Part shown: in pieces, positions 1 through 6,965 of the stretch
Position numbering within the stretch: position 1 is the first letter of the stretch
Layout: the number at the start of each line of letters is the position of its first letter
Assembly (NCBI GenBank): GCA_009777435.1
Contig: WRLW01000017.1
Location: forward strand, 1-14,035
Direction: 5' to 3'
Length of the DNA: 14,035 bases
DNA from: Oscillospiraceae bacterium
GTDB lineage: Bacteria > Bacillota > Clostridia > Oscillospirales > UBA929
Translations under genes and position numbers: made by a program
Notes under the pieces: model-generated
The model's input: the letters and a program-made list of their open reading frames with translations, nothing else
Databases searched by the model: none
What the model was told of the DNA's origin: nothing

Positions 1-213
1 GCTCATATTTTCAGTATAAGCCGGAAGTTTGAATATTCTTCCACCTAATGAAATAATCTCTTCGTCGATTGGCGAAGATTCCATGCCATCCATGAAAAAA
101 TCGAATTGCACCTTGCTACGATCTATATTTCTGTAAATATCCATTACAAAGGTGTCTACACCCCCAAAATTGACTTTTCCGACAACCTGTGCCACCCGTA
201 TGGGTTCTTGCAT
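1..213 (-). CDS. Family-4 (GT-B) glycosyltransferase, N-terminal fragment, cut by window edge
   Basis: The frame opens at ATG 213-211 and stays open for 71 codons to the left edge, so only the N-terminus is visible. It begins MQEPIRVAQVVGKVNFGGVD, followed by TFVMDIYRNID, QFDFFMDG and ISLGGRIFKLP. These match the start of GT-B glycosyltransferases of capsule and exopolysaccharide clusters: a first beta strand, a Gly-rich loop where GT4 members usually have GGAE, and a 'GG+I' strand. The family transfers a sugar from a nucleotide donor to the lipid-linked repeat unit at the inner membrane face. Donor and acceptor cannot be read from this part. It starts 5 bp after the hddA stop, with GTGAGG close to the ATG, so it belongs to the same operon. 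By hand count the stretch is about 40% GC, clearly lower than the genes upstream of it. Confidence 0.8.
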   Translation of the reverse strand, partial: MQEPIRVAQVVGKVNFGGVDTFVMDIYRNIDRSKVQFDFFMDGMESSPIDEEIISLGGRIFKLPAYTENMS

Positions 214-218
214 ATCCC

Positions 219-1199
219 TCACTGCGCAACCACCATCGTACCGTCGAAATCAAACCTGAACCTGAGTTCCTCCAGACCTTCCAGCCTCATGCTATGCCGC
301 AGCTTCTCTTTATCTTTCGTGTAAAACATCAAGAAGCCGCCGCCGCCCGCGCCTACCAGTTTTCCGCCCACGGCGCCGTTTTTGAGCGCCGATTCATAGC
401 ATCTTTCAATCGCCTCGTTAGTCATAGCGCCGGAACGCCGCTTCTTGCTTTCCCAGTGGACATTCATCAGTTCCCCGAATTTCACAAGATTGCCGGCCTC
501 CAGCGCCTCTTTGCTTTCCAGACCAAGCTTCTTTGTAAAGTCAAGCCACTGCGTCATCTTATCGTCGCCGTCTTTACTCTTATCGTCCTGATTTTTAAGT
601 ATGGACGCCGCCGACCTGGAATAGCCGGTAAAGAACAGCATCAAACCGTCCTCGAGATTATACATGGTTTCCGACGAAAGCTTTACCGACTCTATCTCAA
701 CGCGTTCATTGGGCAGGAATTCAAATGAGGTTATCCCGCCGAACGCCGCGATGTATTGATCCTGCTTCCCGATTGTTCCCTCAAGCTTGTCAATCTCTAT
801 TTTACACGCCTGCTCCGCAAGAAACCTTGTGGATACAGGCTGCTTTGTATATGTATAAAGTGCCTTCAGCAAGGCCGTCGTAAAGCTGCCTGAGGAACCA
901 AGCCCTGTGCCGGCGGGTATGTCGGCAAGGCTTGTTATCTCTAAATAACCGTTGCACAGCCCCACTTCCCTGAGACTTTCCCTGATAATATTATGCTCTA
1001 TATCTTCTATGCTTTTTACTTTTTCAAGAACCGAGTATTTCAGGATATAATCCTCCACAAATGCCTTGTGTACCGTAACATAAACATATTTATCAATAGC
1101 GGCGGATACCAAAGCGCCGCTGTGCTTCCGGTAGTATGACGGCAAATCTGTGCCGCCTCCGCCAAGCGTTATTCTGAGAGGGCTTCTGACAATAACCAT
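219..1199 (-). CDS. hddA: D-glycero-alpha-D-manno-heptose 7-phosphate kinase (GHMP family)
   Basis: This 326-residue GHMP kinase should phosphorylate C1 of D-glycero-D-manno-heptose 7-phosphate using ATP, giving the alpha-1,7-bisphosphate, the second step towards GDP-heptose. Visible motifs are the N-terminal substrate strand RSPLRITLGGGGTDLPSYY (residues 5-23), the ATP loop PAGTGLGSSGSF (95-106) and the C-terminal glycine motif GGKLVGAGGGGFLMFY near 278-293. GGGGTDLP plus GSS is typical of the HddA/FkP branch of GHMP kinases. Length is normal. GGGAGGGG lies about 4-6 nt before the ATG, a strong ribosome site. It sits 17 bp after the transaldolase, and gmhA, gmhB and an hddC homologue are in the same operon, which favours HddA over the related fucokinases. 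The substrate is inferred from this context. Confidence 0.9.
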   Translation of the reverse strand: MVIVRSPLRITLGGGGTDLPSYYRKHSGALVSAAIDKYVYVTVHKAFVEDYILKYSVLEKVKSIEDIEHNIIRESLREVGLCNGYLEITSLADIPAGTGLGSSGSFTTALLKALYTYTKQPVSTRFLAEQACKIEIDKLEGTIGKQDQYIAAFGGITSFEFLPNERVEIESVKLSSETMYNLEDGLMLFFTGYSRSAASILKNQDDKSKDGDDKMTQWLDFTKKLGLESKEALEAGNLVKFGELMNVHWESKKRRSGAMTNEAIERCYESALKNGAVGGKLVGAGGGGFLMFYTKDKEKLRHSMRLEGLEELRFRFDFDGTMVVAQ

Positions 1200-1216
1200 A
1201 TTTCCCCTCCCCGCCG

Positions 1217-1924
1217 TTATAGGACAAAGCCGGCCGAAACGGCATCGCTATAGAACATTTTAACCGTGTCCAAAGACAGCTCGTTGTGATCCCTGCCTAT
1301 CATCGGCAGCTTTTTAAGGATATCATGCGTTACCGTTATGATATCGGCGCCGCATTCCTGCGCTTGAAAAATGTTCAGCAATTCTCTGGTGCTTGCCCAA
1401 AGGCATTTGATATTCGGCGACCTTTTCCCGCACATGGCGGCGGCCTTCCGTACAATCGGGCAAGGGTCAACGCCGGTATCGGCTATCCTGCCGGCAAATA
1501 CGGATACATATGCCTGCGCGGCCGGGTCAAGCGCACGCAGAACGGCGTCTACCTGCTCCAAAGTCAAAATCGCGGTGACGTTCAGCTTATATCCGTCGCG
1601 CGAGAGCTTATTTATCAAAGGCGCCGAGGACTCGCCGCGCGTGTTGGTAACGGGAATCTTTATATACACGTTCTCTCCCCAGCCGCCGATCTTTCGGGCC
1701 TGCCGCTCCATTTCGGCAAAATCATCGGAGAGAACCTCAAAGGATACGGGGATATCGGTTATCCGCGACGCCACTTCATTCGCGAACTTTTCATAATCCG
1801 CTATACCGGCTTTTTTCATTAAGGTGGGATTTGTGGTTATCCCATCTACCAAGCCCGACCCGTACAGCTCCATGATACCATTGAGGTCGGCCCCGTCTGC
1901 GAAAAGCTTGATGTCTATTTTCAT
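1217..1924 (-). CDS. Transaldolase-family protein (TalC/FSA-like) in the heptose operon
   Basis: This 235-residue TIM-barrel protein belongs to the short transaldolase/fructose-6-phosphate aldolase family. Key motifs are KLFADGAD (residues 6-13) with the strand-1 Asp10, ITTNPTL (29-35), VYIKIPVT (86-93) with Lys89 as the expected Schiff-base lysine, LNVTAI near 114-119, and SVFAGRIADTG (141-151). Transaldolases move a dihydroxyacetone unit between fructose 6-phosphate and erythrose 4-phosphate and so make sedoheptulose 7-phosphate, the substrate of GmhA. That fits its place directly after gmhA. I chose the ATG at 1924 because it overlaps the gmhA stop in an ATGA arrangement and matches the family N-terminus; an upstream ATG at 1963 would add 13 unconserved residues. 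Whether it is a transaldolase or an aldolase cannot be decided from motifs alone. Confidence 0.85.
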   Translation of the reverse strand: MKIDIKLFADGADLNGIMELYGSGLVDGITTNPTLMKKAGIADYEKFANEVASRITDIPVSFEVLSDDFAEMERQARKIGGWGENVYIKIPVTNTRGESSAPLINKLSRDGYKLNVTAILTLEQVDAVLRALDPAAQAYVSVFAGRIADTGVDPCPIVRKAAAMCGKRSPNIKCLWASTRELLNIFQAQECGADIITVTHDILKKLPMIGRDHNELSLDTVKMFYSDAVSAGFVL

Positions 1925-2490
1925 TTCAGCATCTCCATTACCGCATTTACCATCAGGTGCCAAATAATGCCTTGCCAGCCCTCGGCGTGAGGGGTTATTC
2001 GCATAGGATCGGTCACCGGAATCAACACGCAGGCGTCGGCATACTCTTTCGCGCAGCCGCCGTCGCGGGAAGCTATAGCGATTATTTTCGCTCCGATATT
2101 CGCGGCCATTTCAATAGCTTTTACTAAATTTAAAGAAGTGGTATCCGAGCCGCCGCCGACAGATAATATCAGCAGAGCGTCGTCTTTACCAAAACGCGAC
2201 GTTTCAAGCCACTTGTAAAATACGGTATCCCAGCCCTCGTCGTTAGTTCTGGCGGTCAGCTCGGAAACATTGTCGGTGGGCGCGTATGCCTCGATACCCG
2301 CGATTTTACGAAAATCGTTCACCGCGTGCGAGGCGTTGGCCGCGCTTCCTCCTACCCCCAGAATAAAAAGCCTGCCGCCTCCGCGCTTCAGCTCCGATAT
2401 TATCTCTATTGAACGCGCGATCTGAGCTTTGTCAACCGTATCGGCAATTTCTACGGTTTCTCTAAGGTATTGATCTATGTATTCGTCCAT
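1921..2490 (-). CDS. gmhA: Sedoheptulose 7-phosphate isomerase (SIS domain)
   Basis: This 189-residue single SIS-domain protein should convert sedoheptulose 7-phosphate to D-glycero-D-manno-heptose 7-phosphate, the first committed step of heptose synthesis. The phosphate loop is LGVGGSAANASHAVNDF (residues 44-60), followed by LSVGGGSDTTSLNLVKAI (109-126) and the C-terminal helix GWQGIIWHLMVN. His55 and His178 align with the metal/catalytic histidines of E. coli GmhA (His61, His180). The residue four after the first His is Asp59, where E. coli has the catalytic Glu65. The ATG at 2490 is chosen over one at 2514 because AGAGGAG lies exactly 8 nt before it. The gene overlaps the end of gmhB by 16 bp, which points to translational coupling. 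Confidence 0.9.
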   Translation of the reverse strand: MDEYIDQYLRETVEIADTVDKAQIARSIEIISELKRGGGRLFILGVGGSAANASHAVNDFRKIAGIEAYAPTDNVSELTARTNDEGWDTVFYKWLETSRFGKDDALLILSVGGGSDTTSLNLVKAIEMAANIGAKIIAIASRDGGCAKEYADACVLIPVTDPMRITPHAEGWQGIIWHLMVNAVMEMLK

Positions 2491-3074
2491 TTGGGCTTCT
2501 CCTCTTTGCGGCAAATTATCGACGCGGCGTCAAGTAAATCCTTCGCGTGATGGTCGGGCTTCGATTTGCCGCTTTTATGCGCTGAGTGCGGGTTGCTGAT
2601 TTTTATTGTTTGAAAGCCCATAGCTTGTCCGCAAAGTATATCGCTGTCCTGATCTCCGACGAAGAAACATTCGGCGGCGTCAAGTGAATACTCAAGCAGC
2701 GCCTGTTCCGGGAACAGCGTTCCGGGCTTTCTGCATCCGCATACGACCGCGTATTCAGGAATAACCGCCTGCGGATGATGGTAACAGTAGAAAAACCGTT
2801 CGATCAGCTTCCCATGTGTCAGCGACATGTCGTCAAGGAGCCTTTCGATCGCTTTCACGTCATCCCAAGCCATCTTGCCTTTGGCGTAGCTTGGCTGATT
2901 GGAAATGACAAAGAGCCGGAACCCGGCGTCCTTCAGCCGCTTCATCGCGGTATGGATATACGGATATATCTCAAATTCCTCCGGGCGGCGCGGCGACTCA
3001 TATTCCCCGAGATCCGAATAATGCACCAGCGGGTTTATAACGCCGTCCCGGTCGATAAACACGGCCTTGTTCAT
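2475..3074 (-). CDS. gmhB: D-glycero-D-manno-heptose 1,7-bisphosphate 7-phosphatase (HAD family)
   Basis: This 199-residue HAD-superfamily phosphatase should remove the C7 phosphate from heptose 1,7-bisphosphate. The nucleophile motif is FIDRDGVINP with Asp8 and Asp10. Motif II is VISNQPSYAKG (57-67), and the acidic motif is VGDQDSD (139-145). The GmhB zinc site is intact: Cys97 and His99 in CYHH, then Cys112 and Cys114 in CGCRKPG, with the same 15-residue separation as in E. coli GmhB. That separates it from plain histidinol phosphatases only together with context, since HisB-N shares the site; the adjacent gmhA and hddA decide for GmhB. It lies 2 bp after the galE stop. The last 30 residues are Lys- and His-rich and not conserved in the family. 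In this pathway it should act on the alpha anomer. Confidence 0.9.
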   Translation of the reverse strand: MNKAVFIDRDGVINPLVHYSDLGEYESPRRPEEFEIYPYIHTAMKRLKDAGFRLFVISNQPSYAKGKMAWDDVKAIERLLDDMSLTHGKLIERFFYCYHHPQAVIPEYAVVCGCRKPGTLFPEQALLEYSLDAAECFFVGDQDSDILCGQAMGFQTIKISNPHSAHKSGKSKPDHHAKDLLDAASIICRKEEKPKWTNT

Positions 3075-3076
3075 GG

Positions 3077-4048
3077 CTAATATTTTCTATGGAGTTCCCA
3101 GTTATAGGCGTCCCGCAGCATGGTTTCCACATCGCTGCGCTTCGGTTCCCAGCCGAGAATGTCGCGCGCCTTTTGATTTGACGCTATCAGCTTCGGAGAG
3201 TCGCCCAATCTCCTGTCCCCGATAACGTATGGGATTTTCTTGCCGACGACGGCCTCGGCCGCTTTGATCATTTCAAGCACCGTGAATCCGCTGTGGCTCC
3301 CTAAGTTAAAGCATCCCGACTCGCCGCCGTTGACTAAATAAAGCATAGCCAGATAATGCGCCTCCGCAAGATCGACTACATGAATGTAGTCTCTGAGACA
3401 AGTCCCGTCAGGCGTTTGATAGTCATTGCCGAATACTGTAAACGCTTTACCGCTTATTGCCGCCCTGAGTATAACCGGTACAATATGGTTGCCCGTGGTA
3501 TCGGTTTCACCTAAAACACTGTCTTGAGAAGCGCCGGCAACGGTAAAATAACGGAATGCGCAATAATTCAGCCCGTATCCGGTATTGTAGTCAGCCAGCA
3601 TCATTTCGCCGATTCGTTTTGTTGTGCCTTATGGATTTATCGGAATCTGAGGATGGCTTTCAAGGACGGGTACTATTTGGGTTTCGCCATAAGTCGCCGC
3701 CGATGAAGAAAACACCACATTCTTTATATCATACTCAAGCGCAGTATCAAGAAGCGTTTTCATTTTCAGCACATTATTATCATAATACAACGCGGGCTTA
3801 CTTATAGACTCTGGGATATTCGCAAACGCCGCGAAATGAATAATCACATCGAATTTTTCGGTTTTGAACAGCTCGTCGAGCAGCTTTTTGTCCCCGATAT
3901 CGCCTTGAACAAGCCTGCCGGCAACGACTGATTTCGCGTTGCCGCAGCTAAGGTCGTCCAATATGACCGTTTCAACGCCCCGCTCCGCGAAATACCGGTT
4001 GCAGTGACTGCCGATATACCCCGCGCCGCCTGTTATCAATGCTTTCAT
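3077..4048 (-). pseudogene. galE: UDP-glucose 4-epimerase-like gene, interrupted by TAA at the catalytic tyrosine codon
   Basis: The frame encodes a 323-codon extended short-chain dehydrogenase/reductase of GalE type, which would interconvert UDP-glucose and UDP-galactose through an NAD-bound 4-keto intermediate. The N-terminal part has the Rossmann motif ITGGAGYIGSH (residues 5-15), DD at 31-32, HFAAF (71-75) and FSSSAATYGE (113-122) with Ser116 equivalent to E. coli Ser124. The motif expected to read NPYGTTK reads NP-stop-GTTK: the TAA is at 3631-3629, codon 140. The frame then continues unbroken through RYFTVAGAS, GTCLRDYIHVVDLA and SGFTVLEM to a TAG at 3077. There is no frameshift and everything else looks intact. 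A restart at ATG 3604 could only yield a fragment without the NAD domain. The lesion is either very recent or a sequencing error. Confidence 0.88.
3629..3631 (-). other. In-frame TAA replacing the YxxxK tyrosine codon of galE
   Basis: Read on the minus strand, codons 138-144 are AAT CCA TAA GGC ACA ACA AAA. In GalE proteins this position is Tyr (Tyr149 in E. coli), four before the catalytic Lys (Lys144 here, Lys153 in E. coli). One base change from TAT or TAC gives TAA. Confidence 0.9.
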
Positions 4049-4073
4049 ATTATCTTACTGTCCCTTATCTTTG

Positions 4074-4772
4074 TTATGTCAGCCATTCATCCCTGGCCTT
4101 TTGCAGATTTTCCGGCGTCCCTATATCTAAATGGTACTCCTCGACTATCCGGCCGTACATTTGGCCCGCGAGGCCCTGAAGCACGTCCGCCGCGAAATCA
4201 ATAAACTCCTGCCGCGGGAAATGAGAAAACACAGCTTGATTTGCTATGTATACGCCGGCATTTGCCAAATCGCTTTTGGGCCGTACGGGCTTTTCCACAA
4301 ATTCGACTATTAGCCCATTTTCATCAAGGCTCACTATGCCCGCCTGTTCCGGCGTGTTTGAGGGCGACAAGGCCATGGTCAGCACACCGTTATGCCCTCG
4401 GTGAAAGTCACGCAGAGCCGTCAAATTTATCCGCGTCAGATTATCCGCGTAACAAATCAGAAACTCTCTCTCCTCCGCGACAAAATCCCGGTTTGTCAAT
4501 ACAGTCCCGCAGCTGCCCATCAGCCTTTGCTCATATGTCTCATAAAGCTTTGGCTGTCCCCGGTTCGCGTTATGACCATCAATAAAATCCCGAACCTGTT
4601 CCCGGTGATGATGGGTGTTTATCAACACGTCCGTCACGCCATGCAAGCGGAACAGCTCCAGCCACCATTCTATAAGCGGCTTGCCCGCCACAGGGATCAG
4701 GCACTTGGGCGTGGCGTCGGTCAGAGGCCGAAGGCGGCTGCCTATACCCGCCGCGAGTAAAAAAGCTTTCAT
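4074..4772 (-). CDS. hddC: Sugar-1-phosphate nucleotidyltransferase, probably D-glycero-alpha-D-manno-heptose 1-phosphate guanylyltransferase
   Basis: This 232-residue protein is a nucleotidyltransferase of the GlmU/RmlA superfamily. It begins MKAFLLAAGIGSRLRPLTDA with the nucleotide-binding G-x-G-x-R-L-R-P-L-T loop (residues 9-18), then TPKCLIPVAGKPLIEW with Lys23. Later motifs are GSCGTVL, ICYADNL (the Asp that holds metal), VEFVEKP and NAGVYI, and YHLDIGTPENL closes the domain. There is no C-terminal left-handed beta-helix, so it is the short form, as in HddC and mannose-1-phosphate guanylyltransferases. With gmhA, gmhB and hddA present, the expected reaction is GTP plus heptose 1-phosphate to GDP-heptose; the nucleotide is inferred. 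The start at 4772 matches the family N-terminus and has GGAGGAG just upstream. An ATG at 4784, overlapping the previous stop as TAATG, would add four residues. Confidence 0.82.
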   Translation of the reverse strand: MKAFLLAAGIGSRLRPLTDATPKCLIPVAGKPLIEWWLELFRLHGVTDVLINTHHHREQVRDFIDGHNANRGQPKLYETYEQRLMGSCGTVLTNRDFVAEEREFLICYADNLTRINLTALRDFHRGHNGVLTMALSPSNTPEQAGIVSLDENGLIVEFVEKPVRPKSDLANAGVYIANQAVFSHFPRQEFIDFAADVLQGLAGQMYGRIVEEYHLDIGTPENLQKARDEWLT

Positions 4773-4783
4773 ACTCCTCCACA

Positions 4784-5503
4784 TTAGCCCGGCTCGGGGA
4801 CGATCCAGACCTCGTTGTTAAGAATCCACTGCGCGTTCTGAATAAGACGCTGCGCGGTGTCCTTGCCGAGCTTCTTCTCGATGAAGGCCATAGCCTGTCC
4901 TAATAGCGGCGGCCGTGAGTCCATCGAATGGGTGTCGGTGGCTATCACATGCACTAAGTTGGTGGCAATCATCCTGAGTATCGCCTTGGAGGTCTGCCTG
5001 CCTCTCAACAGGCTGTCCGCGTTAACCTGTATGTAAGCGCCGCCGCGAATAAGAGCCGCGAGCTGTCCCGGGTCTCGCATGAAATACTGATGCCGCTCCG
5101 CGTGCGCTACTATGGGCGTGTAGCCGAGCAGCGTAAGCTCATAGAATACCTCACGCGTAACGGACGGGTAATGATCCATAGGCATCTCTATCAGGATATT
5201 CTTAGTGCCCTCTATACACAGCGGGTCTATGTTCATCTTGAGCAGCTCGGGCGAAAAGGCCGTCTCGGAGCCTGTCAGCAGCTTTACCGGCCTGTCGGAC
5301 GCGTTGCTCCTCAGCAGCTCAAGAGCGCCGTTCCGATTCTGCAGGAACATCTCTATGTTCGCCATGTGCGTCCTGAAATGCGGCGTGAGTACAACGGTAT
5401 CCACGCCGTCGTCCTGCTCGGCGCGTAATAACGCCAGCGCCTCGTCGATGCCCTCCGCCCCGTCGTCTATACCCGGCAGTATATGGCTGTGCAGATCAAT
5501 CAT
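4784..5503 (-). CDS. cpsB: CpsB/CapC-type tyrosine-protein phosphatase (PHP domain)
   Basis: This 239-residue PHP-domain metal-dependent phosphatase should dephosphorylate the C-terminal tyrosine cluster of the kinase encoded just upstream, so cycling capsule or exopolysaccharide assembly. Metal ligands are visible in MIDLHSHILPGIDDG (His5, His7, Asp13/14), LTPHF (His42), GSE (Glu80), AHAERHQYF (His134) and ATDTHS (Asp190, His192). All the usual positions are filled, so it should be active. GGGGGT lies 7 nt before the ATG. It starts 20 bp after the kinase stop, and its TAA shares a base with a possible ATG of the nucleotidyltransferase. Length is slightly below the 240-260 typical of CpsB and YwqE. 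Confidence 0.93.
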   Translation of the reverse strand: MIDLHSHILPGIDDGAEGIDEALALLRAEQDDGVDTVVLTPHFRTHMANIEMFLQNRNGALELLRSNASDRPVKLLTGSETAFSPELLKMNIDPLCIEGTKNILIEMPMDHYPSVTREVFYELTLLGYTPIVAHAERHQYFMRDPGQLAALIRGGAYIQVNADSLLRGRQTSKAILRMIATNLVHVIATDTHSMDSRPPLLGQAMAFIEKKLGKDTAQRLIQNAQWILNNEVWIVPEPG

Positions 5504-5523
5504 TATGAATACCCCCGTAGTTA

Positions 5524-6249
5524 CTACCCCTTGCCCCCGTAATTATAATAATAGCTGTAATAGTAGCCGCTCTCGCTGTCTATGTGACGCATATCGAAGT
5601 CGTTGAGCGCGACGCCCAGGATATTAGCGTTAACGGCGTCCAGATTCTTCTTAGCCTGACGCGCCTGCTCAAACGTAACCATCTTCTGACGCACCACCAT
5701 CAGCACTCCGTCCGCGAACTGGCTCAACACCGCGGCGTCAGTTACCACCGACACAGGAGCGGTATCCATGATGATGTAGTCATACAGCCTGTCTAAGCCC
5801 TCTATAAAGCCGCCCATCACGGGGCTGCCCAGCACCTCGACCGGATTCGGAGGTATCACGCCGGAGGTCAGCACATAAAAACCTTTTTGAACGAAATGTA
5901 TATTGCTCTTATCCAACTCTCCCAGATTGTTGAGCACGTTGGTAAGGCCGCTGCGGCTGCCGGCAGGGATATTCAGGTAACGGTGCAGCGACGGCTTACG
6001 AAGGTCGCAGTCGATCAGCAGCACGAAGCTGCCGGCCGACGCGAGTGATAACGCCAGATTTATGGCTACGCACGACTTACCCTCGTCGGGTATGGAGCTT
6101 GTAACCACTATCTTCTTACACTCTTTCTGCATGGATATGAACTTCAGGTTGGTACGCAGCGAGTTAAACGCTTCCTGATACTTAAACGGCGCGTCCTCAA
6201 GGCGTATTACAAGGTCTTTCTTTCTCCTGTGCTTTATTCTGCCGTTCAA
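5524..6249 (-). CDS. cpsD: CpsD/CapB-type bacterial tyrosine kinase (BY-kinase)
   Basis: This 241-residue cytoplasmic kinase is of the split, Gram-positive type, which works with a separate membrane activator. Walker A is SIPDEGKS (residues 52-59), Walker A' is VLLIDCDLRKP (76-86) and Walker B is YIIMDTAPV (158-166). The activation region EAFNSLRTNLKF (26-37) matches the family EAYRTLRTN element used for oligomer contacts. The C-terminus SGYYYSYYYNYGG carries seven tyrosines in nine residues (229-237), the autophosphorylation cluster. The start is a TTG with AGGCAGG upstream; no better start is visible. The partner activator is the Wzz-like protein encoded upstream and the phosphatase follows, giving the order activator, kinase, phosphatase. 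Confidence 0.93.
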   Translation of the reverse strand: MNGRIKHRRKKDLVIRLEDAPFKYQEAFNSLRTNLKFISMQKECKKIVVTSSIPDEGKSCVAINLALSLASAGSFVLLIDCDLRKPSLHRYLNIPAGSRSGLTNVLNNLGELDKSNIHFVQKGFYVLTSGVIPPNPVEVLGSPVMGGFIEGLDRLYDYIIMDTAPVSVVTDAAVLSQFADGVLMVVRQKMVTFEQARQAKKNLDAVNANILGVALNDFDMRHIDSESGYYYSYYYNYGGKG

Positions 6250-6283
6250 TAAACGAGCCTGCCTTTCGTACTACTATCAGCGC

Positions 6284-6961
6284 TCACTTCACGGAGGGTA
6301 TAACACCCAGCACGGGAAGCCCTAAATGCTTGCTTACGTCCTCGTCGGACAGGAACGTGTTGGTCAGCGCCTTCTTGATGAACACATAAGCCAGCGCGAT
6401 GAATATGCCCGCCGCCGCGCCTATGACCGTATTCATGCCCACACGCGGCGATACGGGCGTGTAGTTAACCTTAGGCGGCGATACGGTCTCCACCGAGCCG
6501 GCCTTTACGGTCGTTATCAGCAGCTCGGGAGCGCGCGCCATGATGGCGTCAAGCACCGCCTTAGCCGTCGCCGGATCCTCGTCGCGCATGGTCATGCGCA
6601 TTACCTGCGTCTGGTTAACCGCGTCGGCCGATATTCGTTTCGCCAGCGACTCTATGGTATCGTTAAGGCCGAGTATATAGATTATCTCTTCCATCAGCGT
6701 GTCGTTGGTCAGTACCACCGCGTAGGTGTTCACAAGCTGCTTGGCTGAGTTTATCTGGTCGTTGGTTATCACGGCCGCCTGCTCGTCGCGCGTGTTTACA
6801 ACAAGAGTTACCGAAGCCTCGTACTGTGGCGTCATCAGGTACTGCGACACTATAAACGCCGTTATGCCGCCCAGCAGCGTACACGCGACGATAAGGATGA
6901 GGTTCTTGCGCACAAGAGTGATTATTGTGCGTATGTCTATGGTTATATACTCCTGTTCCAA
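6284..6961 (-). CDS. cpsC: Wzz/CpsC-type polysaccharide chain-length and kinase-activator protein
   Basis: This 225-residue membrane protein has the two-helix Wzz topology: helix 1 near residues 20-41, an extracytoplasmic domain, then a proline-rich YTPVSPR element (167-173) just before helix 2 (about 176-196). The cytoplasmic tail SDEDVSKHLGLPVLGVIPSVK is the short segment that in CpsC/CapA proteins contacts and activates the separate BY-kinase. It should set polymer length and relay to the kinase. The start is a TTG 4 nt after the upstream TGA, with GAGAGAGGG about 9-10 nt before it; there is no nearby ATG. Family length is 220-250, so it looks complete. The start codon and weak spacing suggest lower or coupled translation. 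Confidence 0.9.
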   Translation of the reverse strand: MEQEYITIDIRTIITLVRKNLILIVACTLLGGITAFIVSQYLMTPQYEASVTLVVNTRDEQAAVITNDQINSAKQLVNTYAVVLTNDTLMEEIIYILGLNDTIESLAKRISADAVNQTQVMRMTMRDEDPATAKAVLDAIMARAPELLITTVKAGSVETVSPPKVNYTPVSPRVGMNTVIGAAAGIFIALAYVFIKKALTNTFLSDEDVSKHLGLPVLGVIPSVK

Positions 6962-6965
6962 GCAC

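Noticed and set aside
3077..3604. Separate short epimerase gene starting at 3604
   Set aside because: It is in the same frame as the N-terminal half and begins inside the catalytic motif; it is the second part of one galE gene after the stop codon.
4579..4782. Alternative minus-strand frame starting MEEYESFF at the head of the nucleotidyltransferase gene
   Set aside because: It is the shifted frame of a gene whose normal frame carries the full nucleotidyltransferase motifs.
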